Source: an uncultured bacterium (GTDB lineage: Bacteria > Bacteroidota > Ignavibacteria > Kapaibacteriales > UBA4661). Taken from it: a DNA stretch of 64,000 nucleotides. Below are positions 8,476 through 16,914 of the stretch, piece after piece. A model generated the notes under the pieces. The model was not told where the DNA came from. It saw only the letters and a program-made list of their open reading frames with translations, and did no database searches. Both the position numbers and the translations under genes were made by a program. The DNA lies in contig CALCNX010000122.1 in the NCBI GenBank assembly GCA_937899715.1, positions 4,017 through 68,016 of the forward strand, given 5' to 3'. How positions within the stretch are numbered: position 1 is the first letter of the stretch; every line of letters starts with the position of its first letter.

Positions 8476-10143
8476 ATGACGACACTGTATTTGAAAAGCC
8501 TCATTGTTCTCGTGCTTCTGAATTTCAGCCTGCCTGCGGTCGCACAAGATTCTCCCGTGCTGCCACAGCGCACAAAAACACGTCTGCCGGAAGAATTCTC
8601 TGCACATCAGCCCACGATTCTGCCTGTGCTGACCAGTGACGGCAAGCGGATGTACTTCGACCGTAAGAACTATGCCGGCGATATCGGCGGTACAAATGAT
8701 TTTGACGACATCTGGTTCTCTGACTTGCTTCCCGGCGGTCTTTGGACGAAAGCGCAAAATGTAGGCGCTCCGCTGAACACCTTGGGTAGTGATGTGCTGT
8801 GCTCGCTCTCACCCGACGACCGAACAGCACTCGTGTATGGGATTTACGACAAAGAACTCCCCGTAAAAAATGAAGGCTTCTCGCTCAGTCGCTACAAAAA
8901 TGGAGCATGGCAATTTCCTGAACCGATTACGATTCGCAATTTCTACAATCGCACCAAAAAATACTATGCGCGTCTTGCACCTGACAACCGCACACTACTC
9001 CTTGCTTTGCAGCGCAGTGAATCGCTTGGGGGCTTAGACCTGTACGTTTCCTTCCGCGAAGACACCTCACTGGTCTTCTCGGAACCACTCCATTTGGGCA
9101 AAACGCTGAATACCGCCAACTACGAGGGTTCACCGCACCTCGCGGCGGACGGCAAAACGCTCTATTTCTCCTCTGAAGGTTTGGGCGGAAGTGGCGTGGC
9201 AGACCTTTTCGTAACGCGGCGCTTGGATGATTCGTGGCAGCACTGGACTACACCCGTAAACCTTGGAAGCAGCATCAACTCTAGCGAAGAAGATAGCTCC
9301 ATTGATATTACTCTCGACGGCAAATCTGCCTATTTTCTTTCGAGTGATAGCACGGGCAAAAAGGGACTCTATCAATCTCTGCTCCCCGATTCATTGCGGC
9401 ACACAGGTGCAGTTCTACTGCACGGAAAAGCAATGCTCGACAAAAATTTGGAAAAAACTCTTGGAAAAACCGCATGGCAAGGGCTTTCCGGCGACGCAAG
9501 AGTCATACTTACTGCTTACGGTACGGTACGAGATAGCGCGGGCAACATCAAACCATCGCTCACTGCTCTTGCGGAAACCACACTTAGTATAGGACCAGCA
9601 ACACAAGAATACGCTTTGGCTCTGCCCGCTGGCAGCCTGTACGTTCTGCAAGCAAGCGTTCAAGGTAATTCTGCTATTCCGGCATGGACGCTACTTGTGG
9701 ACACTCGCACAAAAGAGTCTTTGGAGCGCCGTGAACAGAATATTATTTTTGGCTCTAAAACGTTGCCCGGTCTTGTGTGCCCACCTATTCGCTTTGCGCA
9801 AGAGCAAACACTCATTACGCCGGAGTATGCCTCAATGCTGGCGCTGCTTGCATTTGCACACTCTGCACTAAGAGCGGAAGCCAAGACCGTCAACGTAGAA
9901 ATTATTGGTCACACCTGCGACCTCGGCACAAACGAAGAGAACGATGCTCTTGCCCAAGAACGTGCTGAAGCTGTTGCCACGTTTCTGGAAAGCAAAAGCA
10001 TTCCTCACGAATCTATAAAAGTTCGTAGCGAGGGGGAGCGCAAACCGCTTTCACGCTCCGCTCTTGAAGAAGCACGTGCTATGAATCGCCGTGTGGAGAT
10101 ACGGTTTATCGTACAGCCTGCGTCCAAACGAGCACAGCGCTAA
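8476..10143 (+). CDS. OmpA-family outer-membrane protein with PD40 beta-propeller repeats
   Basis: A 555-residue exported protein. Residues 1-24 are a Sec signal peptide ending AVAQ. Residues of about 30-310 contain PD40/WD40-like propeller blades (repeats of the type LTSDGKRMYFDR, LSPDDRTALVYG, LAPDNRTLLLAL, LAADGKTLYFSS, ITLDGKSAYFLS). The C-terminus is an OmpA peptidoglycan-binding domain (EIIGHTCDLGTNEENDALAQERAEAV to NRRVEIRF). This architecture is common in Bacteroidota and is found in gliding/T9SS-associated anchors such as PorE as well as uncharacterised proteins, so a link to the xylanase's secretion route is possible but not proven. The stop codon lies in a perfect 15-bp tandem duplication (10131-10160). 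Confidence 0.9.
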   Translation: MTTLYLKSLIVLVLLNFSLPAVAQDSPVLPQRTKTRLPEEFSAHQPTILPVLTSDGKRMYFDRKNYAGDIGGTNDFDDIWFSDLLPGGLWTKAQNVGAPLNTLGSDVLCSLSPDDRTALVYGIYDKELPVKNEGFSLSRYKNGAWQFPEPITIRNFYNRTKKYYARLAPDNRTLLLALQRSESLGGLDLYVSFREDTSLVFSEPLHLGKTLNTANYEGSPHLAADGKTLYFSSEGLGGSGVADLFVTRRLDDSWQHWTTPVNLGSSINSSEEDSSIDITLDGKSAYFLSSDSTGKKGLYQSLLPDSLRHTGAVLLHGKAMLDKNLEKTLGKTAWQGLSGDARVILTAYGTVRDSAGNIKPSLTALAETTLSIGPATQEYALALPAGSLYVLQASVQGNSAIPAWTLLVDTRTKESLERREQNIIFGSKTLPGLVCPPIRFAQEQTLITPEYASMLALLAFAHSALRAEAKTVNVEIIGHTCDLGTNEENDALAQERAEAVATFLESKSIPHESIKVRSEGERKPLSRSALEEARAMNRRVEIRFIVQPASKRAQR

Positions 10144-10160
10144 ATAGCACAGCGCTAAAT
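10131..10160. repeat. Perfect 15-bp tandem duplication across the stop codon
   Basis: The unit agcacagcgctaaat occurs twice without a gap. The first copy contains the TAA stop of the PD40-OmpA gene at 10141-10143. The second copy lies in the 22-bp gap before the convergent nth gene. Confidence 0.85.
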
Positions 10161-10165
10161 AGGAG

Positions 10166-10852
10166 TTATAGAATTTTCGGACACTCCGCCGCAATCACAC
10201 ATTCCCCGCATTTGGGCTTGCTCCGTGCCGAGCAAATAGCCCGTCCGTGCATAATCATCAGGTGTGTGAAATCGCGCCACTGTGTGCTGGGCATGAGTTC
10301 CATGAGGGCAAATTCTAATTTGACGGCATCATCACCCTCGCAAAGACCCAGACGATTCACGAGGCGCGTAACGTGCGTATCCACCACAACACCCGGCGTA
10401 TCGAAACAATGCGATAAGACAACGTTTGCCGTCTTGCGTCCCACACCTGCCAGTGAGGTCAATTCATCCAGTGTTTGTGGCACTTCCCCACCGAAATCCG
10501 AAAATAACCGCGCACAACAGGCTTGAATATTCTTTGCTTTGGCTTTGTAAAAACCCGTCGAAAAAACGTCCTGTTCTAATTCCTCTTGCGGAACAGCGAT
10601 ATAATCGTTAGGAGAACGATATTTTGCAAATAGCTTTTCCGTTACTTGATTTACACGCTCGTCTGTGCATTGCGCAGAGAGCATCGTGGCGATGAGCAAT
10701 TCAAAGGGCGACGCATAATTTAGTGCGATGAGAGGTTCGGGATAATTTTCGCGCAATTCAGTAATAATGCGCCCCAGCCGCTCTCTTTTTTTTGAGGCGG
10801 ATTCTTTGCGAGCCTTTGTTGCTTGGGTCTGTGGGGGTGATTGTTGAGGCAT
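10166..10852 (-). CDS. nth: Endonuclease III, DNA glycosylase/AP lyase
   Basis: Base-excision repair enzyme that removes oxidised pyrimidines and cleaves the abasic site. The 228-residue protein has the helix-hairpin-helix LAGVGRKTANVVL, whose lysine is the Schiff-base residue, and the catalytic aspartate in VVDTHVTRL. Four cysteines at the C-terminus (C-S-A-R..C-G-E-C..C-P) make the [4Fe-4S] loop; the first spacing is one residue longer than in E. coli Nth. The N-terminus has about 25 extra Lys/Ser-rich residues. The gene is the last of a minus-strand run and converges with the PD40-OmpA gene. Confidence 0.95.
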   Translation of the reverse strand: MPQQSPPQTQATKARKESASKKRERLGRIITELRENYPEPLIALNYASPFELLIATMLSAQCTDERVNQVTEKLFAKYRSPNDYIAVPQEELEQDVFSTGFYKAKAKNIQACCARLFSDFGGEVPQTLDELTSLAGVGRKTANVVLSHCFDTPGVVVDTHVTRLVNRLGLCEGDDAVKLEFALMELMPSTQWRDFTHLMIMHGRAICSARSKPKCGECVIAAECPKIL

Positions 10853-10881
10853 GATATTTTTAGGTAAAAATCAGTTCAAGC

Positions 10882-10920
10882 AAAAGCCGCTTGTTGAACA
10901 TGAGCAACAAAGCGGCTTTA
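10882..10920 (-). terminator. Rho-independent terminator between the glycosyltransferase gene and nth
   Basis: aaagccgctt and aagcggcttt arms, extended inward by gttg/caac, form a long stem with an 8-base loop. Read on the minus strand the stem is followed directly by TTTT. It lies 24-60 bp after the stop codon of the glycosyltransferase (10943) and upstream of nth, so nth likely has its own promoter or is reached by read-through. Confidence 0.75.
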
Positions 10921-10942
10921 AGAAAAATTGTGGAGTTCAGTT

Positions 10943-12310
10943 TCAAACAGGGCGGCGAGAGCGCGAAACAGGGCGGTTCATCAGCATAGAAAAATACTGC
11001 GACGCAACGCCTGACTTGCCAAATCCAGCTTTCCCAAAATTGCGGATGAGCGTTGAACCTAAGCTGTAACGTGGTGTAATTCGATAACTATCGCCAAGAT
11101 TGTTCGTCGCAAGATTTTCAATAAATGTTGCCATGCTCTTCGCACGACGCTGGGCGAACGTGCGCTCACGCTCGGCGGCAATACGGTGTTCGTCATTGTA
11201 TTTGTCCACGAGCACCGGAAACTGGCTGAAATTGGTCATAAGCGAAAGAAAATCGTCGCTTGTCGGCGAATAGAGTGCAAGATTATGGTCAAGGATATAT
11301 TTAAGATTGAAACGCTCCGGACCGGGATTGACGCGACGGACGACCGGCTGTCCTGCCTGTGCTTCTATCAGCTCGTAGAGCGTCGCCGGAGCTATGCCGG
11401 AGAGCATCACCGTATCGGATGCGCGATACACCACAGCAAGCTGCTCGGCATTCAGGAATGGCAGGGGAACGATACAAACAGCGCTGTTTTTTGCCGATAA
11501 ATCTTCTTGAAGGCGCATATAATCGTGGTATGCCTCTTCATTATTGCCGCAGACGACAAGGATTTGCGCATTCTCCCATTGAAAATCGTCGGACTCGCCG
11601 AGGTGCTTAATTTCCTTATAGATTTCCGAAACCCAAAACGAACCGCCTGCCGCTACAAATGTACGCTTACCCGGCATAATTGCAGATGCACCCGTAAACG
11701 GCAACGCTGCAACGTGGCTCACAGCCTCTTCTTTGGACATATTGCGCACGGCAGTAAACTCTGGGCGCGTGATGTATCCTGCTTGCTGCAAGGCGTTGCG
11801 CGGCACACCCAAGCGCCTGTGTAATTTTGCAAGAAAGCGCGGGCTTTGGGCAATGGCAGCATCGGGGCGAACACCTTTGTAGGCAGCAAAATGGACGGTG
11901 GATTCGTCAAAGTCGGGAATATAAGCGAGTATCTTTACCTGAGAACCAAGTTCTTCGCGGAGTTTCAGCATAGCAAACGTCTGCACAAAATGGGTGCTGA
12001 TAATTGCATCGTAGTTGCCAGAGAGCATCATGGGTCGGAATTCATCGGCGACTTCTTTGACAATCGGCGAAAGAAATACGGACGAAACATCCTGCACAAC
12101 CTTTAGGTCGCCTGCCTTATAGAGCGCATCGTAGAAGCCTTCATTAAAGGTGTAGGAATTGCGATGCAGTGCATCGAGGCTTTCGACGGTACTTTCAAAG
12201 CAGTCCACTTCGAGTGTGGGGGTATGTTCTTTGAGAGTACGTGCAATAGAGACCATTGCAGTTTTGTGACCACCACCTGCCGCCACTGATACCACAACAA
12301 CTCGTGCCAT
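10943..12310 (-). CDS. GT28-type glycolipid glycosyltransferase (MGDG synthase-like)
   Basis: A 455-residue glycosyltransferase of the monogalactosyl/processive diacylglycerol glucosyltransferase group, expected to add sugar from a UDP donor to diacylglycerol or a similar lipid at the inner membrane. It opens with VVVVSVAAGGGHKTA, the Gly-rich acceptor loop of MGDG synthase and MurG relatives. It has the internal IISTHF and ILAYIPDFDEST blocks, and a donor-binding region VAAGGSFWVSEIY followed by VMLSGIAPATLYELIEA. The ATG at 12310 is chosen because AAGGA lies 7 bp upstream; the frame opens earlier only from a TTG. A terminator follows. Donor and acceptor cannot be read from sequence. Confidence 0.8.
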   Translation of the reverse strand: MARVVVVSVAAGGGHKTAMVSIARTLKEHTPTLEVDCFESTVESLDALHRNSYTFNEGFYDALYKAGDLKVVQDVSSVFLSPIVKEVADEFRPMMLSGNYDAIISTHFVQTFAMLKLREELGSQVKILAYIPDFDESTVHFAAYKGVRPDAAIAQSPRFLAKLHRRLGVPRNALQQAGYITRPEFTAVRNMSKEEAVSHVAALPFTGASAIMPGKRTFVAAGGSFWVSEIYKEIKHLGESDDFQWENAQILVVCGNNEEAYHDYMRLQEDLSAKNSAVCIVPLPFLNAEQLAVVYRASDTVMLSGIAPATLYELIEAQAGQPVVRRVNPGPERFNLKYILDHNLALYSPTSDDFLSLMTNFSQFPVLVDKYNDEHRIAAERERTFAQRRAKSMATFIENLATNNLGDSYRITPRYSLGSTLIRNFGKAGFGKSGVASQYFSMLMNRPVSRSRRPV

Positions 12311-12468
12311 AGAAAATCCTTGATTGGTCAAGAAAATAATTCGCTCTTGGTCTTATACGCAAGAAAGCGTTACAAGATACAAACGTTACAAAAAACTTTT
12401 GAACGACTATAATTAGACACTCAAATACGAAAATTATTGCGAAAATTCTGAATGCATACCGTTACAGA

Positions 12469-12509
12469 AATGCCCCGCTTACTCGCAAGAGGCGAATAAT
12501 CGGGGCATT
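12469..12509 (-). terminator. Hairpin after the family-2 glycosyltransferase gene
   Basis: A perfect 9-bp stem, aatgccccg and cggggcatt, encloses a 23-base loop that can itself fold weakly. On the minus strand the stem ends in ATTTCTGT, a poor T-tract. It is 36 bp beyond the stop at 12545 and 160 bp before the next start at 12310, so it probably ends the upstream unit. Confidence 0.6.
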
Positions 12510-12544
12510 ACAACCATAAAAACAATCAGCGTCAAATTACTCAC

Positions 12545-14029
12545 TTAGTGTGTGCGGGCATGGCGAACAGACAAACCGCCGACAACAGCAAAGCCAAAGA
12601 AGAACATTGCTTGAAACGGAATAGCAGCAAATTCCATACAGTACAGTGAGATGCAAATACCAACGAAGAAGTATGCTGCAAAAGCAAGCTCGACAAAAAC
12701 AGTTCGATCAATTTTTTTGGATTTGTACTTATTCGATTTCCAATTATCGCCAGTCTTCTCCACTTTGAACTTTGGTGTGCGCACAAATTCACTCTTTTTA
12801 TTGAAAATTGCCTCCAATACCGCACGAGTGTTATTGATCGCCAAGCCCATGCTGCCAGCCATGAAGAGCGGAAACAAGAAAATACGTTTTTGCCAATCTT
12901 CGCGGTGAATGGTGTATTGTGCTACAGTGTAGAACGTGAACGTGCTGATGGATGCAAGCGTGAAAATAACCATCAAATCAAAATACCAGCCGTATTGCGG
13001 CATGACATTTTTGATAATCACGAGCGGCACATTCAGAAGGGCAACCAAAATAATAAACGGGAAAACGATATTTGCTGCGAGGTGGAAGGTAGATTGTACC
13101 TTGATGCGAAGCGGTAATTCGGAGCGCCAAACAGTGGGAAGAATTTTCTTTGCTACTTCAATCGTGCCTTTTGTCCAACGGAATTGCTGTGCTTTGAAGG
13201 CGTTGATTTCTGCGGGAAGTTCGGCAGGTGACGTTACATCATTCAAGTAGATAAAATTCCAGCCACGAAGCTGCGCACGGTAACTAAGGTCGGTATCTTC
13301 GGTAATTGTGTCGTAGTGCCAGTTTCCGGCATCGTAAATAGTCTCTTTGCGCCAAACGCCCGCAGTGCCATTGAAGTTGATAAAGAAACCTGCTTTATTA
13401 CGTACTTGCTGCTCAATGGCAAAGTGCCCGTCCAGAGCGAGTGCTTGTGCGCGTGTGAGGAAGGAATAATCTTCGTTGAGGTGTTCCCAGCGTGTTTGCA
13501 CCATACCAACTTTTTCGCCGCCAAAGAAGTGCGGGATTGTCTTTTGTAAGAACTCCGGCTTCGGCACAAAATCTGCATCGAAAATAGCAATAAATTCGCC
13601 CTTTGCGATGGCAAGACCTTCTTTGAGTGCTCCTGCCTTGTAGCCGGAGCGATTCGTGCGATGAATGTGCGTGATGTCAAAGCCTTGAGCCGCATAACGA
13701 GCTACAATCTGACGGGCGACCTCGACTGTCTCATCCGTAGAGTCATCCAGCACCTGAATTTCCATGCGGTCTTTGGGGTATTCCATTGCACAGACGGACT
13801 CCACAAGACGTTCAATGACATAGATTTCATTAAAAAGTGGTAACTGGATGGTGACCATTGGGGCTTCGGCGGGCATTGGAGGAGCAATGCGTTCTATACG
13901 GCGTGTTTTCGCATAGAAAAAGACCATCACCGCACTTTGCAAACCGAAAAGGAAAAGAATCGAAAGAGAAAGAAAATAGAGCGCTAAGAGCGCATCGTGC
14001 ATGGGAATCAGGCGAATCAATGTTTCCAT
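12545..14029 (-). CDS. Membrane-bound family 2 glycosyltransferase (cellulose-synthase-like)
   Basis: A 494-residue processive-type GT2. An N-terminal membrane helix is followed by the cytosolic catalytic domain: LPLFNEIYVIERLV, DDSTDET, the metal-binding DADF, TEDTDLSYRAQLRGW with the catalytic base, and the QQFRW motif. Then come four or more helices (about residues 325-430, and two near the C-terminus) that may form a translocation pore. No PilZ domain is present. Members make polysaccharides or glycolipids; the product here is unknown. The frame extends upstream to 14176 but the ATG at 14029 gives the conserved family N-terminus. Closely linked to lptE and a GT28-type enzyme, which suggests envelope glycan or glycolipid synthesis. 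Confidence 0.88.
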   Translation of the reverse strand: METLIRLIPMHDALLALYFLSLSILFLFGLQSAVMVFFYAKTRRIERIAPPMPAEAPMVTIQLPLFNEIYVIERLVESVCAMEYPKDRMEIQVLDDSTDETVEVARQIVARYAAQGFDITHIHRTNRSGYKAGALKEGLAIAKGEFIAIFDADFVPKPEFLQKTIPHFFGGEKVGMVQTRWEHLNEDYSFLTRAQALALDGHFAIEQQVRNKAGFFINFNGTAGVWRKETIYDAGNWHYDTITEDTDLSYRAQLRGWNFIYLNDVTSPAELPAEINAFKAQQFRWTKGTIEVAKKILPTVWRSELPLRIKVQSTFHLAANIVFPFIILVALLNVPLVIIKNVMPQYGWYFDLMVIFTLASISTFTFYTVAQYTIHREDWQKRIFLFPLFMAGSMGLAINNTRAVLEAIFNKKSEFVRTPKFKVEKTGDNWKSNKYKSKKIDRTVFVELAFAAYFFVGICISLYCMEFAAIPFQAMFFFGFAVVGGLSVRHARTH

Positions 14030-14169
14030 AAAGGTAAGCGAACCTTGTTGTTGAAGCGTGTGGTAAATTATCGAAGAATTACGATACGCCGACAAGGTCT
14101 GGTCTTTGCTGCACAGGTTTTTCTCTTCAAGAGGGATTTGGTAGTTGGTTTTGTAAAGCCCGCAAATCG

Positions 14170-14787
14170 TTACCAACCGGAGACCACAGCTAAAAGTACA
14201 TCATTGGCAATTTGCTTGAGCGCCCGCTCAATAGCGGCATCTCGCCCTTGCAACCCCGCAGCAATAGCATATGTCTGCGGTGGAGCAAATTGTTTTTCCC
14301 AAATTTGCTTCTGCTTCACGAGGTCTTGGTACACCACTTTGACCGACACTATGACTTGTTTATCGCGCTCTGCCTCACCCTGCTGTGCCGTGCTTTGTTG
14401 CACAGTGGCGGTGTTTTCGGAAATATTCGTAATGGATACTTCCAGTACCGCGTCGGGTCGCTCTTGGACGAGCGAAAAAGCATTCTCGCGGCGAAATGAT
14501 TGCACGAGTTGTTGGGTGAGGGACTCACGCAACTGTGCATTACCAAAGCCGCTAGTGTCGTCTGCCAGAGGGATACTGAGCGTTTTCAAATGCGCTGGAA
14601 TTGAGCCTCCCGTGAAGGAATAACAACTCGTCAGCGCTACGCTCAAGCAAATACCACTACCAAAACGAAGAAAACCTGCTAAACAAAGAACAAAGACTTG
14701 TCCACGTATCAGGTGCAAAGGTACGTGGACAATGATGACTTTCAAATGACGATAAAATGATAAAATGTTCATTTTCGTAAACTCCAT
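14170..14787 (-). CDS. lptE: LPS-assembly lipoprotein LptE
   Basis: Outer-membrane lipoprotein that plugs the LptD barrel during insertion of lipopolysaccharide. The mature protein begins at the lipobox LTSC, then YSFTGGSIPAHLKTLSIP, the standard opening of Bacteroidota/Chlorobiota LptE, and continues with FGNAQLRESLTQQLVQSF and a C-terminal amphipathic helix (AIERALKQIANDVLLAV). The start is uncertain: methionines at 14823, 14787 and 14772 all put the lipobox cysteine unusually far (about 50 residues) from the N-terminus, with an apparent second hydrophobic segment before it. It sits between the GT2 gene and the MntR-type regulator on the same strand. Confidence 0.85.
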   Translation of the reverse strand: MEFTKMNILSFYRHLKVIIVHVPLHLIRGQVFVLCLAGFLRFGSGICLSVALTSCYSFTGGSIPAHLKTLSIPLADDTSGFGNAQLRESLTQQLVQSFRRENAFSLVQERPDAVLEVSITNISENTATVQQSTAQQGEAERDKQVIVSVKVVYQDLVKQKQIWEKQFAPPQTYAIAAGLQGRDAAIERALKQIANDVLLAVVSGW

Positions 14788-14837
14788 AGAAGAACGGTGG
14801 AAACATGAGTCGGCAAGCTGCATTCGGAAGAGTTTGC

Positions 14838-15548
14838 TTACGTCCGTGATGAGGTGAAATTTTCAATAAAAACCTGTTCGGCAACTACACTGCCGACGAC
14901 GTGCTCCGTTGCCGCTTCCGATGAACCAATGCGCAGCGTGAGTGTCTCGCTGGATGGTGTCTTTGCGAGAATCTGGACTTCAGCACGAGGTACAATCCCA
15001 ACCGAGGCGCAATAGCGTAAAAATTCCGGATTCGCATCAGAAACACGCGACACAATCGCATTCATTCCAGTTTCAAGTGCCGCAAGTGGTGTTGTTGATG
15101 TTGGCGGAACGGTTCCGTTTTTGCTAGGAATTGGGTCGCCATGCGGGTCATAGCTGGGATCGCCAAGCATAGCAGCAATGCGGTCTTCAAATTCTTCGGA
15201 AATATGGTGTTCCAGCGTTTCTGCTTCGTCATGCACTTTGTCCCACGAGTAGCCAAGCGCTTCCTTGAGGTACAATTCCAAGAGACGGTGATGCCGAATA
15301 ATCTCTAGTGCCGCTTTGCTGCCCGCCTCGGAGAGCGTTACACCTTTGTACGAGGTGTAGGATGCAAGGTGCATCTCACTCAATCGCTTGAGCATATTGG
15401 TCACAGAGGCAGGTGCTACCTTGAGTTCGCGGGCAAGGTCGTTAGTGGTAACAGCACCGAGTTTGCCGCCCCCTTCACCCTCGCTGCTGCTATGCTCGCT
15501 GAGTTTGTATATCGCTTTCAGATAGTCTTGAATGGCTTGCGTGAGCAT
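14838..15548 (-). CDS. DtxR/MntR-family metal-dependent transcriptional repressor
   Basis: A 236-residue metalloregulator. The winged-helix domain spans about residues 3-75 (LTQAIQDYLKAIYKL, TTNDLARELKVAPASVTNMLKRL). The dimerisation and metal domain has the HHRLLELYL, HDEAETLEHHIS and GDPSYDPHGDPIP blocks. The C-terminal 75 residues form a FeoA/SH3-like domain. Asp8 is kept as in MntR, while the residue at position 11 is Lys rather than the Glu of B. subtilis MntR. It represses metal uptake when Mn or Fe is bound. No transporter gene is adjacent, so targets are elsewhere. The ATG at 15548 fits the family start better than the upstream TTG. Confidence 0.9.
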   Translation of the reverse strand: MLTQAIQDYLKAIYKLSEHSSSEGEGGGKLGAVTTNDLARELKVAPASVTNMLKRLSEMHLASYTSYKGVTLSEAGSKAALEIIRHHRLLELYLKEALGYSWDKVHDEAETLEHHISEEFEDRIAAMLGDPSYDPHGDPIPSKNGTVPPTSTTPLAALETGMNAIVSRVSDANPEFLRYCASVGIVPRAEVQILAKTPSSETLTLRIGSSEAATEHVVGSVVAEQVFIENFTSSRT

Positions 15549-15609
15549 AGAGTTTGAATGGCTAGGGTGCAAATAAATCGTACATGACAGAATTCAGAAC
15601 TACCGATTT

Positions 15610-16488
15610 TCAAGGCTGCATTGTGCGTAATTTACCACGAAATTCTTCCATCTCGCGTTTCGACAAACCACATTCCGAAAGTGCTTCATCAGTTAACAGT
15701 GATATGTCAGTCGCTGCCAGAAGACGCTTCATTGCTTGAAGTTCGGGCTTCGTGAGGCGAACAGCGTTCAATGTATAATCTTCAAATGCTTCAAATGCCA
15801 TCGGGACAATTTCGCGTACCATCTGCGCCATTGCATCGGCATAGACACGAATTTCGTACTGCGCATGAGCATCTATGCGGAGCCGCAAGAAATGAAACAG
15901 ATTATGCAAATCAATCTTCCAGTACCACTCCGTGTATTGCGACACGGGGAGGTTGATGCGGGCTAGTTCACGGGCAAAATTGTCGCCGAGCAGCTTTTCG
16001 TAATCATTGTATGCACGCTGCTGCCCGTCTTGCAAAAGCGCTTGTATTGAAGCGGCTTCCGCATTAGAGAAGGTCTCTTCAGCACGTCCCTGCTTATTGG
16101 TGGCGCTTTGGGGACGAATCTGCGCGGCATCCGGCACATAAAATTCTTCGGGCATGACCGAATAACGCCCGCTATACTCGTTTACATTTGCTGTACGATG
16201 ACGAATCCATTGGCGTGCTACAAAAATGGGGAGCTTCACGTGGAATTTGAACTCAACCATCTCAAACGGCGTTGTATGGGCATGACGCATGAGATAACGA
16301 ATCAGTCCTCTATCTTCGCTCACTTTTTTCGTGCCTGCGCCGTATGAAACCCGCGCCGCTTGTACGATGGCTGCGTCTGAACCCATATAATCCACAAGAC
16401 GCACAAAACCTTTGTCCAAGCACGTAACAACGTTGCCTTCGGGTATTTGCGGCTTGGTTGTAGCTCCGTTTGATACTGTATCGGTCAT
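15610..16488 (-). CDS. thyX: FAD-dependent thymidylate synthase ThyX
   Basis: Makes dTMP from dUMP with methylenetetrahydrofolate, FAD and NADPH. The 292-residue protein carries the ThyX signature RHRTANVNEYSGRYS (RHR-x7-S-x-R) after FVARQWI, the substrate block YGAGTKKVSEDRGLIRYLMRHAHTTPFE, and the C-terminal LRIDAHAQYEIRVYA. It is larger than the usual 220-250 residues owing to an N-terminal lead and an insertion near residues 125-150. The DUF1801 gene ends only 13 bp before its start, so the two are likely cotranscribed. No thyA is visible in this window. Confidence 0.96.
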   Translation of the reverse strand: MTDTVSNGATTKPQIPEGNVVTCLDKGFVRLVDYMGSDAAIVQAARVSYGAGTKKVSEDRGLIRYLMRHAHTTPFEMVEFKFHVKLPIFVARQWIRHRTANVNEYSGRYSVMPEEFYVPDAAQIRPQSATNKQGRAEETFSNAEAASIQALLQDGQQRAYNDYEKLLGDNFARELARINLPVSQYTEWYWKIDLHNLFHFLRLRIDAHAQYEIRVYADAMAQMVREIVPMAFEAFEDYTLNAVRLTKPELQAMKRLLAATDISLLTDEALSECGLSKREMEEFRGKLRTMQP

Positions 16489-16501
16489 TGTTTTGTCAGA
16501 A

Positions 16502-16876
16502 TTATTTTTTCGCTTTAGAATCGTTAATTACAAGCGCTTCAATAATGTAGTTTGTGATTTCATCGTGGTTTTCGCGGATAAAATCTACGTTTGGGAGCGC
16601 AATATGACGCACCAATTTGGTGCTTTTTCCCGAAAATAGTCCGAAGGTGTCCGACATTTGCGTTCCGCAAATAAAGCCGATTGTGACACCACTTTTATTG
16701 ATATTCATGTAGCAAACCATTCCTTGACGAGAGTAGAAGGGCACACCAAACTTTATTTCCTCAATCACATCGGGTTCTGTGCCACATAGCAGCAGCCGTG
16801 CTTCCAGAGCAATGCTTTTATGAGGCTCTTGAATAGCTTGATAATACTCATCGGGTGTCAAACGCTGTTTTGCCAT
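16502..16876 (-). CDS. DUF1801 domain protein
   Basis: A 124-residue soluble protein with a YdhG/DUF1801-like fold. Family marks are the opening RLTPDEYYQAIQ, EIKFGVPFYSRQGMVCYM, a central strand with TIGFICG, and the LVRHIALPNV segment. The molecular role of DUF1801 is not known. It starts 39 bp after the kup stop codon on the minus strand and ends 13 bp before thyX. Confidence 0.75.
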   Translation of the reverse strand: MAKQRLTPDEYYQAIQEPHKSIALEARLLLCGTEPDVIEEIKFGVPFYSRQGMVCYMNINKSGVTIGFICGTQMSDTFGLFSGKSTKLVRHIALPNVDFIRENHDEITNYIIEALVINDSKAKK

Positions 16877-16914
16877 ACAAGCCTTGTTTTCCTCGCTTCC
16901 ATCGTCAGAAAATT

